From positions 47,684 through 111,683 of the forward strand of contig JAXGGA010002942.1 of NCBI GenBank assembly GCA_038373865.1: a DNA stretch of 64,000 nucleotides, written 5' to 3'. The position numbers were made by a program, and so were the translations under genes. Shown in pieces: positions 36,651 to 48,930 of the stretch (the first letter of the stretch is position 1; every line of letters starts with the position of its first letter). This DNA comes from Uloborus plumipes. Lineage: Eukaryota; Arthropoda; Arachnida; Araneae; Uloboridae. Below the pieces are notes generated by a model. That model saw only the letters and a list, made by a program, of their open reading frames with translations. It had not been told where the DNA came from and did not search any database.

Positions 36651-38690
36651 CCGACATTTAATCAAAATTTCCGCATGGTATTGCATGTGCCTTTGTTTGG
36701 TAGCTTTATTCATACGACTCTTAGTTATCGTTTTAATTCAGAATTTCAATGGGGTAAATTTACCAGCGTAGCAGCGAGTGTTTAAAGAGTACACACCACA
36801 ATGCTCACTTTCTTTGGCTCCCGCTTGAAGCATAAAATCGAAATTACAAATAAAAGTACATTTAAGTTCGCTTGAAACATGAAAATACTGAATAAATTTC
36901 TGAGGCTTTAAATGGTTGCAGCGATAAAAAAGAGAAAGTTTTACCAAGTTCATTTTCAATGTTTTTTAAAAAAAGTTGTAAGAATTTGCAAATCACCAAA
37001 ATATTGCACTCACGCTAAATTTGCATGCTTCATATTATATTCACTAAAATAGCTACATTGCGATTAATTTCTTAATCAGAACAAAACGCTAAAATTAATC
37101 TCTCAGTTTTAAAAAATTCCATCTTTTCAAGAATAAAAGTTAGTGTTGTTGCAGAACCTCATTAGCAACTTGCCGACACCTTAAAATTTTTTAACACGGG
37201 CTAAATGTGTTTTTGAAATAAGCATTTTAGTTATTTTGATACTAACAGTGCTTAGACGCAGCTGAGATGGCGCAGTGTCTTTTTGAAGCGAGTAGAGTTA
37301 GTAAAGCAAACTTGACAAGATTGTTATAACGTAGCGATTTCTAGTTATGGATATACTAAAGCATAAATGTTAATAATGTGAAATATGGGAAAAATAGAAG
37401 CAATTTCGTTTGTGAACACTTAAATTGTATTATTTTTCAGGACTAATAGTATCAGACTTCAAATTCGAAATGAGTATGAGCTGTATTTACAAGCATAAAC
37501 CATATGTATCATAAGATCCACATTTTGTACCTGGAGTACCACTTTAGAATCAGCCAACGAAATTTCTCTCACAATTCTATTGTTAGATGAAAGCATCAAT
37601 TTTGTAAAGTAACTAGGAGGAATAAGTCGTACTTCATGAAAAAACTAGTGAGGTTATCTGATCCAGCACTGGTACAAGGGCCTAATTGGGACTGGTACAA
37701 GGGTCTAATTGGGCCAAGGGATCATTCCTTCTCTTAGAGATTAAAGTTTGAGAAGAGTCATGCTGAAACAACGTTATTTTCAATATTAGATTACCAGGTA
37801 TAATTCTGAAAGAACCATAACTAAGATCATATAGTAGTAAAAAGTTTCATTGTTAATGCAAACAACCTATTTCTAAACCCACCTCCTCTCAGTTCTCGCT
37901 TTTTTAAAAATTAGTCTTAAGTTACGTTTTTTAGACTTAAATTCTGAAAAATGCCCGGAGTTTCAAAGAACCCCTGACACTTTCAAAGGTCTGCTAAAAT
38001 TGCGCTTTTGTAGCTACAATTTCGATAAACTTCTCGCCTCTAACATCATCAAGATGACTTACAATCGCGATTTCAGCACTTGAATTTAAAAAAAAAAATC
38101 CCCTCCCCTAAGCATAATCGAAGACAACTTACAATTGCGTTTCTTGGAGGTCTAATTTCAAAAATATCCTCGAAGGGGCCGCCTCTCTTCTCCTCTGCTT
38201 AATCTAACTAAAAACCGTTAAAAACTGTTTTTAGAACTACAAAACCGAAAAAGTTCTGGGGTAGAGTTCCCGAATCCCGCGTTTTGCGTTCTCCCTAACA
38301 TTATTAAAGATATCTTAAAACTGCGTCATTATAGTTTTTACATCGAAAAATTGCAACGGAGGAAACACTAAATATCTCCACTCCCATAAGATTGAGTTGC
38401 TGGGTCACCAATATATGATACAAATGTGTGTCCCTGACTGGATTTGATCTAGGGTCCTTCGGACCAAATGAACTTTATGGCTCGGGGACTAAGTTGGGTT
38501 TTCATGTGCTCTCAGATCGACGCCGCGCACTTATTGCAATTCGTCATTGTGAAAAACGTAGCGTGAATTCGGGATGTCAAAATTTAAATCATTATTCTTT
38601 AGTTAAAAATTCTTCTTATTCTTCTACTTATTCATTTAGTTTTATCAAAAAAGTCCTTACATGTATGTAAACTACTTCATTGGGATAGTC
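36651..38690. other. Gene-free stretch upstream of the promoter candidate
   Basis: AT-rich sequence. At about 37669-37718 the 24 bp phrase TGGTACAAGGG(C/T)CTAATTGGG occurs twice in tandem. No gene is recognised. Confidence 0.55.
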
Positions 38691-38702
38691 AATAATGTTA
38701 AC

Positions 38703-39455
38703 TAGAGATGCACCGATAAGCAAATTGGCCGATTACCGATTAATCGGCTGTTCATTAATTTCCTGAGCCGATTAATGCTAATTTTGATTTTTTCCTTCTA
38801 CCAATTTTACCATCACTGATTTTTCTCTCTTATACAATTTCAAGTTTAGAAATAGTAAGTAATTTATTTCTGAGAGAAGATTTTTCTTCCATTTTAATAG
38901 TTTTCATAAAATAATTTCAATATTTATCAAATTTCTTAGAACCAATTTTCATATTATTGTCAGTAATATTATTAACACATTGTTAGTTATGTTAGTTGGA
39001 CATAAAAATTCGAAAAAATGGGGGGAGGGGGAGTCTGTGGTGAGCACTCCAATTTAGGAGTACTTTCAATCCATATTTTTTAATAATTAGTAACAATTTA
39101 ATTCAATACTTATATTCCTTGAAAATTAGAGGTTATCTAAAAGCACTGTGATAAGGAGAAAACTATCGCCATATGAAAAATGTGCAGCAACATTGTCTAT
39201 GTGTTTGTATATCTATTTAAAGTAGGAGACTTAATTAAAAAAAAAAAAAAACTTTATATCAACTGTGAGGATTATTATTACTGTTAATAAAATTATTCAT
39301 CATAGTCTCTTACTGAAGGTATACTTTGAAGAATAATATTTGAAAAATATATTTTCTGCCGATTAATCCGCCTGATTTTGCCGATTATTAATAATCGGTA
39401 AAATGGCCGATTATGACCGATTAATCGGTACTGCCGATTAATCGGTGCATCCCTA
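38703..39455. mobile_element. Non-autonomous hAT element, 753 bp, with perfect 8 bp duplication
   Basis: Ends are TAGAGATGCACCGAT and the inverse of TAGGGATGCACCGATTAATC. The octamer ATGTTAAC flanks both sides (38695-38702, 39456-39463). Repeated CCGATTAATCGG palindromes form subterminal clusters at each end. The interior is AT-rich with no transposase frame. An 8 bp duplication and these ends are characteristic of the hAT superfamily. Confidence 0.93.
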
Positions 39456-39969
39456 ATGTTAACACCAAGGCCTCTAAGGTAGTTTTCACTCCGCTCCACT
39501 TCGCTGCACCGCTGGTTCCAAGTACTGTTTACTTAACGACGAATGCCAGTTATGCTACCGTAGTTTAAAGTGCAAAATTTTAAAAAATGTTGACATATTC
39601 AAAAGTTCTGCATAAAAGAAAACACGTTTTCACACTATTTATTAGGGCTGCAACATCGATGTAGATGTTTTGGAAACATCGATGTTTTTACCATCGATGT
39701 TTGGGGGTCGATGTTTTCCCAACATCGATGTTTCGGGTTCGATATTTTTTCGATGTCGATGTTTTATAATCCAGCAAAAAAAAAAAAAAAGCTTGATAAA
39801 AATATGCGATATGCAGACGTATTAAGAAGTTTTCATCCTTGATCAGAAGTTTCAGTATTTTTTCTCATCAGAAAACAATTTCTATGACTATTATCGATGT
39901 TTTGCTCTCGATGTTTCTAAAACATTTCTAATTTGCTTTCGCCATTTTTTTTTAATTTTATTCATTTCA

Positions 39970-41796
39970 CTAGCGGTACCCGCACGGCTTTGCCCGTGGT
40001 ATAAAATTAAAAGTTCGTTTGTAAAATAATTGATATAGCAGAAAAAATGCTCTATTTTAGTTGTAATTCAACAATAATTCCCTCAAAGTATGATATAAAA
40101 ATCTGGTATGGACCCCACGCTACTTATTTTTACGTGTAAATTTCTTAGTAGGTGCCTTAAGTGCTAAAATAGTGCTTGGAGTGAGCAAGATAACAGTTCA
40201 AACATTTATATCCCTAGTTTGCCACGAAACAATGCAAAAAAAAAAGTTTTACAATGATTAATCCCCTAAATATCGCCGATTTTAACGTCATTCAGTGGAT
40301 TTTTCGCAAAATATCGCCAATAGCGCCAAATTGAATCCAAATAAGAAAAAGAAAACAATTTTTTTTGGCGGCAAATACTTGGCGACCAAAATCTTGGCGA
40401 TATATCGCCAAGTGGTCGTGCCAATTCATATCACTTTTGTCTGCATTGAAATGACCACTGATTTACTCCATAAAAGGGGTAAAACACCCCCTTGGAACAT
40501 TAGAATTCAACCTCAAGGGGAGAAGCACAAAAATAAGCCAAAAGAGAAAATAAGAACAATTTTGTTGCTCACAGAAACCAACAGAAATCTTACCAAAGTT
40601 TAAAAGAAAAAGAAAGTTTTCTTTCCTAGCTTAAAAAACAAAACAATACATTTTCCGAAATTAAACACTTTAAAAAGAACGATGCAATATCGCAATTGAT
40701 ACGATATTTGGTTAATCTGTGCTTTAGGTACAATTTTCTCTATAAATGGGTTATAGGCGCGCCAAGCGTGGTAACTCTGGCTATTTTGCGTAGTTTCTCT
40801 CGGAGCTTTCAGTTCCGCGAGACACGCAAAAACGCGCCAAGGTCCCAAAGCATTTTCACCGGGAAAAAGACAGGGTTGCCAGAGAATTGAAACAAAAAAA
40901 TACTACGCCTCCTCTAAAAAAAATATTACAAAATACTACTGTTTCCAAACGTTGCCAAAATCAATGTTGTTAAAGTGCGAAATCTAGGAAAATGAAAAAA
41001 AAAAAAAAATCCGCCAAATCTTTTAATTAAGTCATTAGTTTTTTGGAAACAGGGTTTCCGGAAAAATACTACGCTCCTTATTTGGGCCGAAAAAATACTA
41101 CGGGCCCTGCTCCACATCAGCGTAAAACGCGACCGAAACTGAAGGCAGAAACCGATAATCCGGGTACTTTCCATAGGAACACTATTTGCTCCTTTTTACG
41201 CTTCTGCTTTATTTTTCTGCTTTACGTCAATGTGGAGCAGGGCCCTACCATAGTATCAAAAATACTACGCCTGGCAACGCTGGAAAAAGAACGAAACAAA
41301 AATAAGTATGAACACGTAACCATGGTAACAACATGAAAAGTTGATTTCCGTTGATAAAATAATTCATTTCATCTATCTTTTCAAACAAATTTTATTCTCG
41401 AGTTCAACCATTTTAGAATCGTTTGGCTTGCTTTACTGAAGGTAAGCCTTGAATTCCGGGATTCTTAAAACAATTGTTACAGCTCTCCTGATGATCGTAG
41501 AAACTTCGAAAAAACTTCATTTTGTGCAGAAAATTTCAAGCTTTCGAATGACATAAGACTTGAAAATGTGTATGAAATATTTCTTCCCTATTTTATCGAA
41601 TTTCCGCTAAGAATTCGAATAGAAAAAGAACGAAATGGAATTTTCGAAAAATCGCTTCGAGGTGCAAAACTACATGCTACAAACTAATTTTGTGCCAAGT
41701 GGCATGAACGGTTTTGGCGCTACGCGCGTAACAGACAGACAGACAGAAAGAAAGAAGGACAGACAGAACCACCTTCAGCTTTATTATTAGTAGAGA
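39970..41796 (-). mobile_element. Non-autonomous Helitron, inserted in the hAT element
   Basis: Read on the minus strand it begins TCTCTACTAATAATAAAGC at 41796. It ends with a hairpin (CACGG-GCAAAG-CCGTG), ten bases and CTAG at 39973-39970. It is flanked by A on the 5' side and T on the 3' side, the Helitron rule, with no target duplication. A run of CAGA/GAAA short repeats at 41729-41767 lies near the 5' end. No Rep/helicase coding sequence is present. It contains the hAT MITE at 40871-41282. Confidence 0.8.
40871..41282. mobile_element. hAT-type MITE, 412 bp, nested in the Helitron, perfect 8 bp duplication
   Basis: Ends are CAGGGTTGCCAG and GGCAACGCTG. The octamer GAAAAAGA flanks both (40863-40870, 41283-41290). 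Inside, GGGCCCTGCTCCACAT (about 41100) and its inverse (about 41230-41246) form a second inverted pair, and AAAATACTACG recurs several times. ORFs at 40926-41336 cross it without conserved domains. Confidence 0.85.
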
Positions 41797-42298
41797 TTAT
41801 TATACTTTACGTGAATGTTTTAAATTTAGACATCGTTGTTTTTGTTTTACTTTAGAAATTTTTTTCGATAACGGTGTTTTACATTTCAGCAAAAAAAGTT
41901 TCATAAAAATATGCGATAACTAAAAAGTATACAGTTAATCAACAGTTGCAGTATCTATCTCACTAAAAAAGTTTTCTATAATTGACATCGATGTCATACG
42001 GTTGATGCTTTTCAGGAGAGAAAAGATAAATCTAACTGAGTGATATAAAGAGGCGCAATGTATTGGGTAGTTACTATATTTAAATGTAAGTAATTTTTAT
42101 TAAAAAAAAGATCGGTGTTTTGAAACATCGATGTTTGAAAACATCGATGTTTTTTGGTCGATGTATCAATACCATCGATGTCTTAATTTCGAAACATCGA
42201 TGTCTTGAAACATCGATGTTTTGCCTTCGATGTCGCACCCCTACTATTTATACGTATTTTAAATCACTGCTTGCTTCAAATGTGGTTTAAACTCTCAT

Positions 42299-42322
42299 AA
42301 ACACACGCACACACACACACAA
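42299..42322. repeat. (AC)n microsatellite
   Basis: A short imperfect AC dinucleotide run just right of the hAT element. Confidence 0.9.
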
Positions 42323-42829
42323 AGTTGTACAAATAGGTTTCTTTATGTTTCAAAGTTTTCTTTTCATAGAAATTAAACCACCATTATAAAAACTATTTAA
42401 ACTTACGCCGTTTATTTGTTGATTATTATTATTATCATTATAGTTATTTTGCGTAATATGTTGAAAAAATCAGTAATTCAATCTTGTAACATAGAGTGCT
42501 TAGTCATAATCATAAAGATTTTTCATCGCATTGAAAAAAATCGTTTTAGTTATTCTGTTACGAAGCAATGCATCGCCCAATGTATTGAGACTAAACTTTT
42601 TAATCTTTAAAAAATATTCGTGCTTTTTCTCCAAGATTTCAACTTACATGTCGCTTGTTTCATTACATTCTGAGGAAAACAGTTGTCGAAGGAGAGAATT
42701 CTCCACTGTAGTAAAAGTTTTTTACAGCATTTGATTACCAGCAAAATTTATTGTTACGTTATGTGTTAAGCAAAAATAGGTTTCTATAAGTTGGATACCC
42801 ACCAATGTTGTAAATGTTATTTTTAGCCA
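42323..42829. other. Gene-free AT-rich stretch between two hAT elements
   Basis: Contains an ATTATTATT patch at about 42420-42436. Small ORFs at 42416-42734 have no recognisable domain. Confidence 0.5.
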
Positions 42830-42837
42830 TTATAAAC

Positions 42838-43152
42838 CAGTGTTTCTCAACCTTTTTGACTTGAGAATAAATGAAAAAAAAAAAAATGCTGACCCTTGTT
42901 TTTTTTTGCAAATGAATAAATGCGAACTTTACTTTTATTTATGACACAAGGGTAATTCAACCTTTGAGAAAACCAGAGAAAATTACGAAAAACTGTCCAA
43001 AAATTAACAAAATAATATTGTATAAGTACGATCACATTTATTTTTTGAAGAAGGAAATTGCTTTGACGAAGACAAGTAAAATTCTCTGAGGACCGGTGAA
43101 ATTTTTCTACGGACCGATACCTGTTCGGTGGACCAGCGGTTGAGAATTACTA
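42838..43152. mobile_element. hAT-type (Charlie-like) MITE, 315 bp, perfect 8 bp duplication
   Basis: CAGTGTTTCTCAACC at the left and GGTTGAGAATTACTA at the right form the termini. The octamer TTATAAAC flanks both sides (42830-42837, 43153-43160). The phrase GACCGGTGAAATTTTTCTAC and the GGACCAGCGGTTGAGAA end are typical of Charlie-like hAT elements. It is non-coding. Confidence 0.9.
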
Positions 43153-43160
43153 TTATAAAC

Positions 43161-43576
43161 CACTTAAAACTCGTTTTAAAATAACTTATCCATTCTATTC
43201 TAGCTACGGAAGCACCTCTGACTTCTAGTAAAAGCCATATTTTAAAAATAAAATGAGTAACTAAGTTTATCATTGTTAGATATTAGATATTAAATCTGCA
43301 AATTTCAATATTATAACTTCAGATGAATTAGACAATCAAAATTCTGTTTCACAATGCTCCTAAAACGAACTCTATTACATAACTTTGAGCATTTTGGATA
43401 TCTGACGCAGCCAGAGTTTAGCTTCTGGTGAAGGTGGCTGGGTCTTAACGTGTATATAAACTACCATATTAGGATTGGCAATGTGAGTTAAAACCAAGGG
43501 TTGGGGGATTTCCCTCTCCTTACACCCTGTTCTGTATTTCTTTCGAATTTTGTAAGGCGTAATAAAGGAGTATAGG
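43161..43576. other. Gene-free AT-rich stretch
   Basis: No gene or element is recognised between the hAT MITE and the following TA-flanked MITE. Confidence 0.5.
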
Positions 43577-43578
43577 TA

Positions 43579-43770
43579 CTGTCGGCCCGCCCCGCTTAAA
43601 CGAATAATGTCGGTTATAAGAAATATTATTCAATTATAAGCGGGGTATTTGATTAAGCGGGGTTCTTTAACAATGCGTCTATGGCATGGGGGAATATTCG
43701 GTTCCAGGAGATTTTATTCGTATAAGCGGAGAATTTGTTTATCCGTTACCCGATTAAGCAGGGCCGACAA
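43579..43770. mobile_element. TA-flanked MITE, pogo/Tigger-like, 192 bp
   Basis: CTGTCGGCCC at the left and GGGCCGACAA at the right are inverted copies, flanked by TA (43577-43578, 43771-43772). Interior phrases such as CCGCTTAAACGAATAA and TTATCCGTTACCCGATTAAGC form longer, imperfect inverted arms. This is a short pogo/Tigger-type derivative. Confidence 0.75.
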
Positions 43771-43969
43771 TATATCCTTTACAGAGTGTCTGCTAAAAGA
43801 AGCATTACATGGATCTTAAAAGGAGGGAACCGCACGAATAGTGTAGTAATGAAAAAATTGAATTTTTCCAAGAGGTACTCCATGCCAAACGAGTACTCAA
43901 GGAAACTTTTACATGACGCATAATCATACGATATGGACGCTGTTAATTTTCTGCATCTTGAAAATCCAC

Positions 43970-44045
43970 TGACTGGAACCGGGTTTGACCCAGCGGCTTT
44001 GGGTGTGAGATACCAACGTCTTAACCACTACACCACTCTGTCGGC
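43970..44045 (-). repeat. tRNA-like sequence, probable SINE fragment
   Basis: On the minus strand, GTGTAGTGGTTAAGACG resembles an A box and GGGTCAAACCC a one-base-short B box, at tRNA-like spacing. A GC-rich stretch (AAAGCCGCTGGG) lies between. Cloverleaf pairing is incomplete, so a tRNA-derived SINE or tRNA pseudogene is more likely than a functional tRNA. Confidence 0.5.
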
Positions 44046-44049
44046 AATG

Positions 44050-44970
44050 TTATTTACCCATCTTCAAGTGTTCAAACAAAAATCCCATATGACCGCAATC
44101 AACGTAAACAGCTTTTCTGATCATGTTCTCTGTTTAATTAGAAAAATCAACCGAACAATGGAACTGTCATTGTTTATACCAAAGCTCCTAAAGTACTAAC
44201 TTAGATCACATGCTAAAAAAATACTGCGCACTCCTTTAGGTTTTCTTTGTGATTATTGTTTCATCATTACACTATGGTATGGTTTCCTAGTCAGGAAACA
44301 TCAATAGCAACCTTCTCCTGAATTCGAGTTAGTAGCGCTTCATCGTACTTTGAATGAAATTCGTAGTTAACTCTCTCCTTCTTCTAAAAAATTTTGAAAT
44401 ATTACCCTGTCCGAACGAAACCTATTTTTGTTTCTAGAACTGAACGCCTTACTCCAATATTGCATTTTAGGATTCCAAACGTTTTTTATTTAATTTTGAG
44501 CCGTGCAAAAGAGTTTTATCAACTTAAAAACAAATCTGTGAGAGAAAATTTGTGAATAATATATAAAACCTAATCTAACAGATAGAAGGGGTCCGCATGA
44601 AATTAATCAGAAGGAGCTGAAAACGTTAAGACACATTCAAAAAAAAAGAGGAAACAGTTTGTTTAAAGCTATTTTATGAACAATCCGAAAATTTTTAGCA
44701 TTTGCATCAACAAGAAAATCCTTCAGATTTTTTATTTACAAAGCCAACAGAACTAAAAATTGCTTTTTATCACCACACAACTGAGAAACCTACAGAAGTT
44801 CTTATTTCAGCTTTTGTTTCAAAAAATATTTAATGAACTGAAATGCATGTCTTTGTAGATTTAACTATGGCGACAGCCAGAGATTGATCCAATCGAAGTG
44901 AATTGAAATCAAATCCCTTTATTCTTTCCAAAAAAAATATGTATTGAGGTTTGTTCCATTTTTTTTTAAT
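44050..44970. other. Gene-free AT-rich stretch
   Basis: No gene or element is recognised. Confidence 0.5.
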
Positions 44971-44973
44971 TTA

Positions 44974-45783
44974 TCTACTTATATTAAAAACTGAGTATCT
45001 TTCTAACTATCTTTCTTTCTATCTTTCTAACTATCTTTCTATGTCACGCTTCTTTCTCCTGAACGCCAATGACCTGAAAGTCGAACCAGGTACCGATAGA
45101 TAGGTAATTTTTCAGGCTTCATTAGTTTCAATTGATATAATTATACGATTTTAATTAGCGAAGATATCAATTAATAAGTAGTCAAGTTTGAAGCGATTAA
45201 GCCTAATAAATGATTAAATATGAAATCCATTCTTGCAAACCGTCGTTGCTATGAAACAGTATAATAACAATGATAAAGAGAATTTTGAATGAAGGCTTAA
45301 CTAAATCAAACACGAAACTCATAAGCGGGCCACTTACGTAGAATTTTTATCGCTAGCTACTGGTAATATTTTGAAACATTTATTTGTTGAAGAGCCATCT
45401 ACTTATATTAAAAATTGAGTATCTATGTCTCCTTTTTTCCTTTGAGCGAGCTGAACTTACTGAAACTTTCCTCACCATCTTGAAGGCGTGAAGCATCTCA
45501 ATAATTCGAATGATTTTTTTTTATATAGGAAAAAAGTAAAGGCGTGAAGCGCCTGTAAGCGAGCCGCCTTGGCGGGGAGTAGTTTCTTTAAATTTTTTTC
45601 TCACTACTTTCAGGGCACGAAGTGCCCGTGCAACGCCGGGCCACGTGCGTGGTATGTCTTGAAATCGAATGAACATTAAATTATATCAAATAATATAACT
45701 TCAGAATGAGGTAAAAGTTAGAGAGGGGGGAACTTATGCATCAACATGCCGCAGGAAGCTAATCTAGCTGCCCTGGCAGCTAG
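44974..45783 (+). mobile_element. Two tandem Helitron-like copies (5' ends at 44974 and 45398)
   Basis: TCTACTTATATTAAAAA(C/T)TGAGTATC occurs at 44974 and again at 45398, both after an A, matching non-autonomous Helitron 5' ends. Each copy has a GCGGGCCAC(T/G)T(A/G)CGT-like phrase near its 3' part (45327 and about 45637). CCCGTGCAACGCCGGG at about 45628 is a common Helitron 3' feature. A 9 bp stem hairpin ending in CTAG (45764-45783) followed by T closes the second copy. (CTTT/CTAT)n repeats occupy 45000-45040. No coding sequence is present. Confidence 0.6.
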
Positions 45784-46925
45784 TGTATTTATTATATTTT
45801 GTTTTTGCAAAGGAATATTGATATTACATTTGGTTATTTTTAGCCTTAATTTTGAACATTCAAATATGTTTTTCTTTATTTAGAAACTATTAAAAATTCG
45901 AATGTTTTTTCTTTTTATTTTTTGAGGGAATAAAACATTTGTGAACTTTAACCCTTTTATACTCATATAAGATAAGAGTATTATAGCATGAAATAATTTG
46001 ATGTTTAAGCTGTAACGAAAAAGAGAGATACAAAAGGGTATCAAAAATTCGTAGCTATTGCGTTGAAAAGTAAGCTCGTTTTGTTTTGGACGTGCTGTCG
46101 CCTGAAAAATACTTAAGTGGTGTTTATTATAAACAGCCAATAGATTCAACAAATGCCATTTTTAACACCGTCATTGCAATAACTTTACGAATATAATAGT
46201 TCTAAACAATGGCGATTATCGTGACTAAAGGTTCCACACACAATGCAAATGCAACCGTCATTTTGCCTAAGAAAACTCAAAATTAATTTCACGGAGAATC
46301 TTAAAACTTCTTGATATTAATGACCTAGGACAATCCAGACCTAAACGCACACCGGTTTATATTCCTCAGTATTTTATTTTTCATAATTATACCCACACAG
46401 TGTGCTGGTGGGCATTTTTTCAGAGGCAATGCAGAGACGTGACTAGAATAGCGTACAGCAAGTTTTTACCGATTTTCAACGGACAATTACAATTTCACAA
46501 GAAATCTAAAGGAAATTGTGATATTTTTAGAGTGTGACTTATGTATGGTACTTTTCGAGCTTTCATATAAATAATGATCGTTAAAATATTCTGTTGATTT
46601 ATCTGATCAAATAATAAAAGAACATTCCGAGAAAGGATAGTAATGTTGATTGCGATCATATTGACTTGCTGTTTGAACGGTAAGGGGTATTGCAATGAAC
46701 TTTGACAAAATTATTATATATTCCGCTAAATTACAGAATATTTGCCTTAATAACGACCCATCAAGATTTTTTGTGTCAAACTTTTTTAAAATTTTTTATT
46801 CATTTATTTATTTTTTTAGGGATAATCTGTCAAAGATTAAATTAACCATATTTTAAGAGAAAACTATGAAACAGCAAATTTAAAATATGTAACGGCGTCT
46901 GGAGGCAATTTTTTTAGCAATTACA
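45784..46925. other. Gene-free AT-rich stretch
   Basis: No gene or element is recognised. Minus-strand ORFs at 45880-46152 and 46495-46695 lack any known domain. Confidence 0.5.
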
Positions 46926-46927
46926 TA

Positions 46928-47299
46928 CACTGTAAAAAATGAATGCTGTTTTTATAGTATACAGCTAATTTTATAGCAATAAACTAAAAATTGCAAATTT
47001 TAGAGTACTGAACTGTAAAAATGCTCATTTTATAGTAATAAATGGCAAAATCGATAATTCAACAGTTTACTACCGTTCATTTTACAGTTTTAAAATGGAA
47101 CCTCAGCTGCCAGTATTATACTGTTTTTTTACAGTATAATACAGCTAAATTTTACGGCAATAAACTAAAATTTCTAACTTTAGAATAAGATACTAAAATT
47201 ACTAGATTTACAGCTTACTACTGTGCATTTTACAGATTTAAATCGGAGCCTCAGTTGCCAGAATTATACTGTAAAAACAACAGTTCATTATTTGCAGTG
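46928..47299 (+). mobile_element. CACTG-family MITE, copy 4 (dimer, 372 bp)
   Basis: It starts CACTGTAAAAAATGAATG and ends TTCATTATTTGCAGTG, with TA on both sides (46926-46927, 47300-47301). There are two head-to-tail modules, each ending GCCAG(T/A)ATTATACTG. Confidence 0.88.
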
Positions 47300-47301
47300 T
47301 A

Positions 47302-48535
47302 GCCTTTTAAGCTATGCAACGTACGCTCAGACTCTGAGTTAAGTAAAATGGAAGTGGAGAAAATTAGAATAGAAAGCAGCCGCAGGTACGATTTTGACCT
47401 TGTAACAGCCCCAAAAGGAACAGTAGCAGGTAAAAACTAGTAAATTTTCGAGAAAGGATTGCAGGAAGAATCTACACGTGAAAGTCCTGTTGATGGCGTC
47501 TGAACCTTCATCAAACAGTTAATAAAATTGTGTTGCGTCAATAATGAAGCAGTGTGCGGGAATAAAGATGCAATAATTATGAAAGAATTAAAAAAATGTA
47601 TTTTAATCTTTAGGCTCATTTTGTCAATTCAAAGTAAATGTAAGTTCTTTCGATTTGTACTTATTTGTATTAATTTAGTTAAATACCTCTTTTGTTGAAT
47701 ATAATAAGCTTTACAATGTTATTCCAAGTGCAGAAAAGACCTCATGGAAGGAGACTAACTATCTCACTGTCTTAGTAATACGCCCCATAGTTGTAATTTT
47801 GTTTTTTCATAATTAAAAACTTATTTGATATTCGTTGGTAATGATATATTTTAACAGATCTTGGAACGTAGAGAAAGGTAGGAGGTGCTATTTTTTAGTT
47901 ATTCTTAAGGTAGCATTTTTTAAAAATGTTTCTTCTTAGGTGGACGTGGTACCACGGCTTACTCTACTACAGCTTCAAACTTTTCTCACTGCCATACTGA
48001 ATTCTTTTTAATATCAATGAATATTTTAACTGTATGATCTTTCAAAAAAAGTTGTTCTTGAAAAGCATTTTTGCATATTCCATGATTTTTTATTTGCTTA
48101 AAACAGCATTTAACAAAAATTATTTTGCAGTACCGAACCTTTTGAAGCAGATTTATTATCGTCCCTTTAAAAAATTTCCACCCTTTGTCATTGTGCTAGT
48201 TTTTTCCTGTGCTGAAACAAATAAAAAGAAAAATACATTTTAAAATCTAGAATTCTAATGTTTATTAATGTATTTGGTGTACTAACGACTATTTCATGTT
48301 GAAAGATATACGGAAAATAACAATTTGGCTTTATGATGCGTTTCAATGGCGTCTGCCTGCGAGCGAAAACAACTAACTTTGAAAACTCTCCATTTCTGAC
48401 AGTGAAATAATGTCTTTATGTAAACAAAATCACATCCCGTTTCTTCCATCCTCAGATTTAAAAAAAAAAAAAAAAAGAAAAAGAGAAAAACATTACAGAC
48501 ACTGAAGCCTGCCGTTAGCACTGAAAAATGTCACT
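47302..48535. other. Gene-free AT-rich stretch
   Basis: Contains an A(17) run near 48461. No gene or element is recognised. Confidence 0.5.
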
Positions 48536-48539
48536 CATC

Positions 48540-48930
48540 GCGAAAAACCGTCCCCCATAAAACCGACACATAAAATGGCTACATGGAACAACATCAGCAC
48601 CATCAGCAACTAAAACTTTAATTGAAAACTGGTAAAAAGACCTTCCATCGCCCTTTATGCTCGGTCCGGATCTATCCATAATCTGTAAAATCCACAGGTG
48701 ATGTTCGATTAGTGGCGCTTTCTTTTTTCAACCCCATAAAACTATGACGGTTTTGTGAAGTCTCCCTGTGCGCAGCCTTCAGTTTGTCAACATCGTGGAA
48801 ATGAACTTTCGCAGTAGCGTGCGTGTAATGGTCTAAATCGATTTTGATAAAGCAAATAGAAGGTTGTACGCGGTGGGTATTACTGCCATCAAAAAATGTT
48901 TGCACAGGTTGCTTAGATTAAATAAATAGA
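48540..48930. promoter_or_regulatory. Candidate conserved non-coding block
   Basis: About 390 bp of complex, less AT-rich sequence with ACTTTAATTGAAAAC, CCATAAAACTATGACGG (Cad/Hox-like) and CCACAGGTGATG (E-box). The minus-strand ORF here (77 codons, 48905-48672) has no recognised domain. A regulatory role is only a suggestion. Confidence 0.25.

Larger units (their letters stand above)
39643..42243. mobile_element. Non-autonomous hAT element (~774 bp when insertions are removed), host of a nested Helitron
   Basis: The left end TAGGGCTGCAACATCGATG and right end CGATGTCGCACCCCTA are an imperfect inverted pair. The octamer CTATTTAT flanks both sides (39635-39642, 42244-42251). Many AACATCGATGTTT palindromes cluster at both ends, parallel to the CCGATTAATCGG clusters of the neighbouring hAT element. 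A ~130 bp segment (AAAAATATGCGATA..., ...TTTCT) occurs on both sides of the inserted Helitron, at about 39765-39905 and 41875-42000, so the original element held a direct duplication. No transposase is present. Confidence 0.9.
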
